Assembly: GCA_902563105.1 (NCBI GenBank)
Contig: CACEVU010000001.1
Span: 131,372-195,371, forward strand
Reading direction: 5' to 3'
Source: an uncultured SAR86 cluster bacterium
GTDB taxonomy: Bacteria; Pseudomonadota; Gammaproteobacteria; Magnimaribacterales; AG-339-G14
DNA: 64,000 bases
The translations under genes and the position numbers were made by a program. The notes under the pieces were generated by a model, which saw only the letters and a list, made by a program, of their open reading frames with translations, was not told where the DNA came from and did no database searches. Shown one piece after another: positions 63,185 to 64,000 of the stretch (position 1 is the stretch's first letter; the number at the start of each line of letters is the position of its first letter).

Positions 63185-63477
63185 TATTTTGGATTGCTTA
63201 TTTTTTTCTTTCTTTGCTAATTTGTTTATTTGTAAGCAAGCTTTTCAATAATTTTTATTTAAGATTTACAATTTTCTTAATTCTCATGACTTGTTTATGT
63301 TCATTTTGGTTTGTAAAACCTGGCAACATGGAACTAGCACCAATTTTTTCAATTATTCTATTAGAAAATTCCATTTCAGATAATAATGGGTTGATTAGAG
63401 TAATAAGACCTATGGGTGTTTTTTTTATAATCTTCTCTATAAGTTTTTTTTTAATAAGAAATTTTTTTAAAAGTTAA
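63181..63477 (+). CDS. Small membrane protein of unknown function
   Basis: This is a 98-residue protein with three predicted helices (about 2-18, 25-46 and 76-95) and a short hydrophilic segment (about 47-72, PGNMELAPIFSIILLENS) between the second and third. I do not recognise a family. The ATGA overlap with rnd suggests they are expressed together. The last 11 bases overlap the convergent phosphoesterase gene. It could be a genuine conserved membrane gene or a rapidly evolving one; conservation next to rnd in relatives would decide. Confidence 0.7.
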   Translation: MIFWIAYFFLSLLICLFVSKLFNNFYLRFTIFLILMTCLCSFWFVKPGNMELAPIFSIILLENSISDNNGLIRVIRPMGVFFIIFSISFFLIRNFFKS

Positions 63478-63955
63478 TAACTTTAGAATTCATATTATTT
63501 AAATTTACAATTCCTATTTGATTTTTATTTTTCATAAATCCGGCACATTCTCCGGGATTGAAAATTTTACATGCTTCCATCATTTCCAATCTATATCTGT
63601 GAGTATGACCATGAAGAATAAGATCGTTATTTGAAACCATCTCTTCGTTTATTAACTCAGGATGATGTAAAACGGTAATCCTTTTTCCAGCAAGAATCAA
63701 AGAGTACGGTTCATAGTTAATTTCACATTGAAAATCTTTAGATGCTTGTATAAGGCTATCTTTTTCACCAATATCATTATTTCCAAGAACAACCTTCATG
63801 GGACAATCAAGTTCTTTAAAAGCTAAAAGGGACTTAGGAAGTGATATATCTCCTGTATGAAAAACTAAATCAACTTTATTTTTATTAAAAATAAAGCAGA
63901 TTTCTTTAATATTTTTGAGATTATTATGCGTATCTCCCGTTACGCCAATATTCAA
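63467..63955 (-). CDS. YfcE/MJ0936-type metallophosphoesterase
   Basis: This is a small calcineurin-like phosphoesterase of 162 residues with all metal-binding motifs: GDTHNN (residues 7-12), HTGDIS near 33, VLGNNDIG near 56, LHHPE near 95 and HGHTHR near 114. Such enzymes hydrolyse phosphodiesters in vitro; the physiological substrate is unknown. The start is TTG at 63955, as no ATG precedes the conserved strand. The frame upstream stays open to the window edge, but those 45 bases give no family signal. It overlaps the small membrane gene by 11 nt, tail to tail. Confidence 0.88.
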   Translation of the reverse strand: MNIGVTGDTHNNLKNIKEICFIFNKNKVDLVFHTGDISLPKSLLAFKELDCPMKVVLGNNDIGEKDSLIQASKDFQCEINYEPYSLILAGKRITVLHHPELINEEMVSNNDLILHGHTHRYRLEMMEACKIFNPGECAGFMKNKNQIGIVNLNNMNSKVINF

Positions 63956-64000
63956 AATTAGACTTTTTCTAAAATGTGAATCCCGCAGGCAGTTCCAAGA

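Noticed and set aside
63956-64000. End of another minus-strand gene at the right edge
   Set aside because: Short open frames reach the edge in more than one register, but about 15 codons give no recognisable family.
1-64000. CRISPR arrays, insertion sequences, rRNA genes
   Set aside because: No regularly spaced repeats, transposase genes, terminal inverted repeats or rRNA-like blocks were seen in the window.

Overview
The window looks like chromosome from a streamlined, AT-rich marine gammaproteobacterium, probably SAR86-like. That placement is inferred from gene content and gene order and was not tested by phylogeny. Supporting signs are a ubiquinone gene (ubiG), the gyrA-serC-pheA-hisC-tyrA-aroA-cmk-rpsA-ihfB string and the nrdR-rib-nusB string seen in gammaproteobacteria, a very long TonB-dependent receptor, gaps of a few bases, about a dozen 4-nt ATGA-type gene overlaps, and several TTG or GTG starts.

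Layout. (1) 1-5245, minus strand: nth, glyA, nrdR, ribD, ribB with a degenerate RibA-like domain, ribH and the start of nusB. No ribE lies in the string. (2) 5310-11943, plus strand: a 1235-residue TonB-dependent receptor with its own promoter and terminator, then a thiolase followed by thiL and pgpA. (3) 11908-21801, minus strand: aroG, a probable replication pair (a protein with three DnaT-like repeats and a lambda P-like protein), an RND efflux adaptor and pump, then xseB, ispA and dxs. (4) 21854-29842: nadE, scpA-scpB-rluB, the convergent ubiG-gph pair, and a three-subunit proton-translocating transhydrogenase (pntAA-pntAB-pntB). (5) 29951-45785: gyrA, the aromatic amino acid supra-operon, cmk, rpsA, ihfB, lapA, pyrF, a small cupin gene, ggt, uvrC and pgsA. 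(6) 45810-46822: tRNA-Cys, galU and tRNA-Leu, the boundary between the core genome and a surface polysaccharide locus. (7) 46827-62302: the polysaccharide locus, in two blocks. The first holds wzz and nucleotide-sugar enzymes: a glucose-1-phosphate cytidylyltransferase, a UDP-glucuronate-decarboxylase-like SDR, a UDP-glucose-dehydrogenase-like enzyme, a ColD/RfbH-type B6 enzyme with His in place of the PLP lysine, and a UDP-galactopyranose-mutase-like flavoprotein. After a 261-bp gap the second block holds the assembly genes: a Wzy-like polymerase, three glycosyltransferases, a methyltransferase, an epimerase, a Wzx-like flippase and manC. (8) 62327-63955: rnd, a small membrane protein and a metallophosphoesterase.

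Two groups deserve most attention. The DnaT-like/lambda P-like pair sits among housekeeping genes with no phage genes nearby and could be the cell's own replicative helicase loader. The sugar-enzyme block could make an unusual CDP- or UDP-linked deoxy or furanose sugar for the outer surface. Both proposals rest on sequence motifs and gene order alone.
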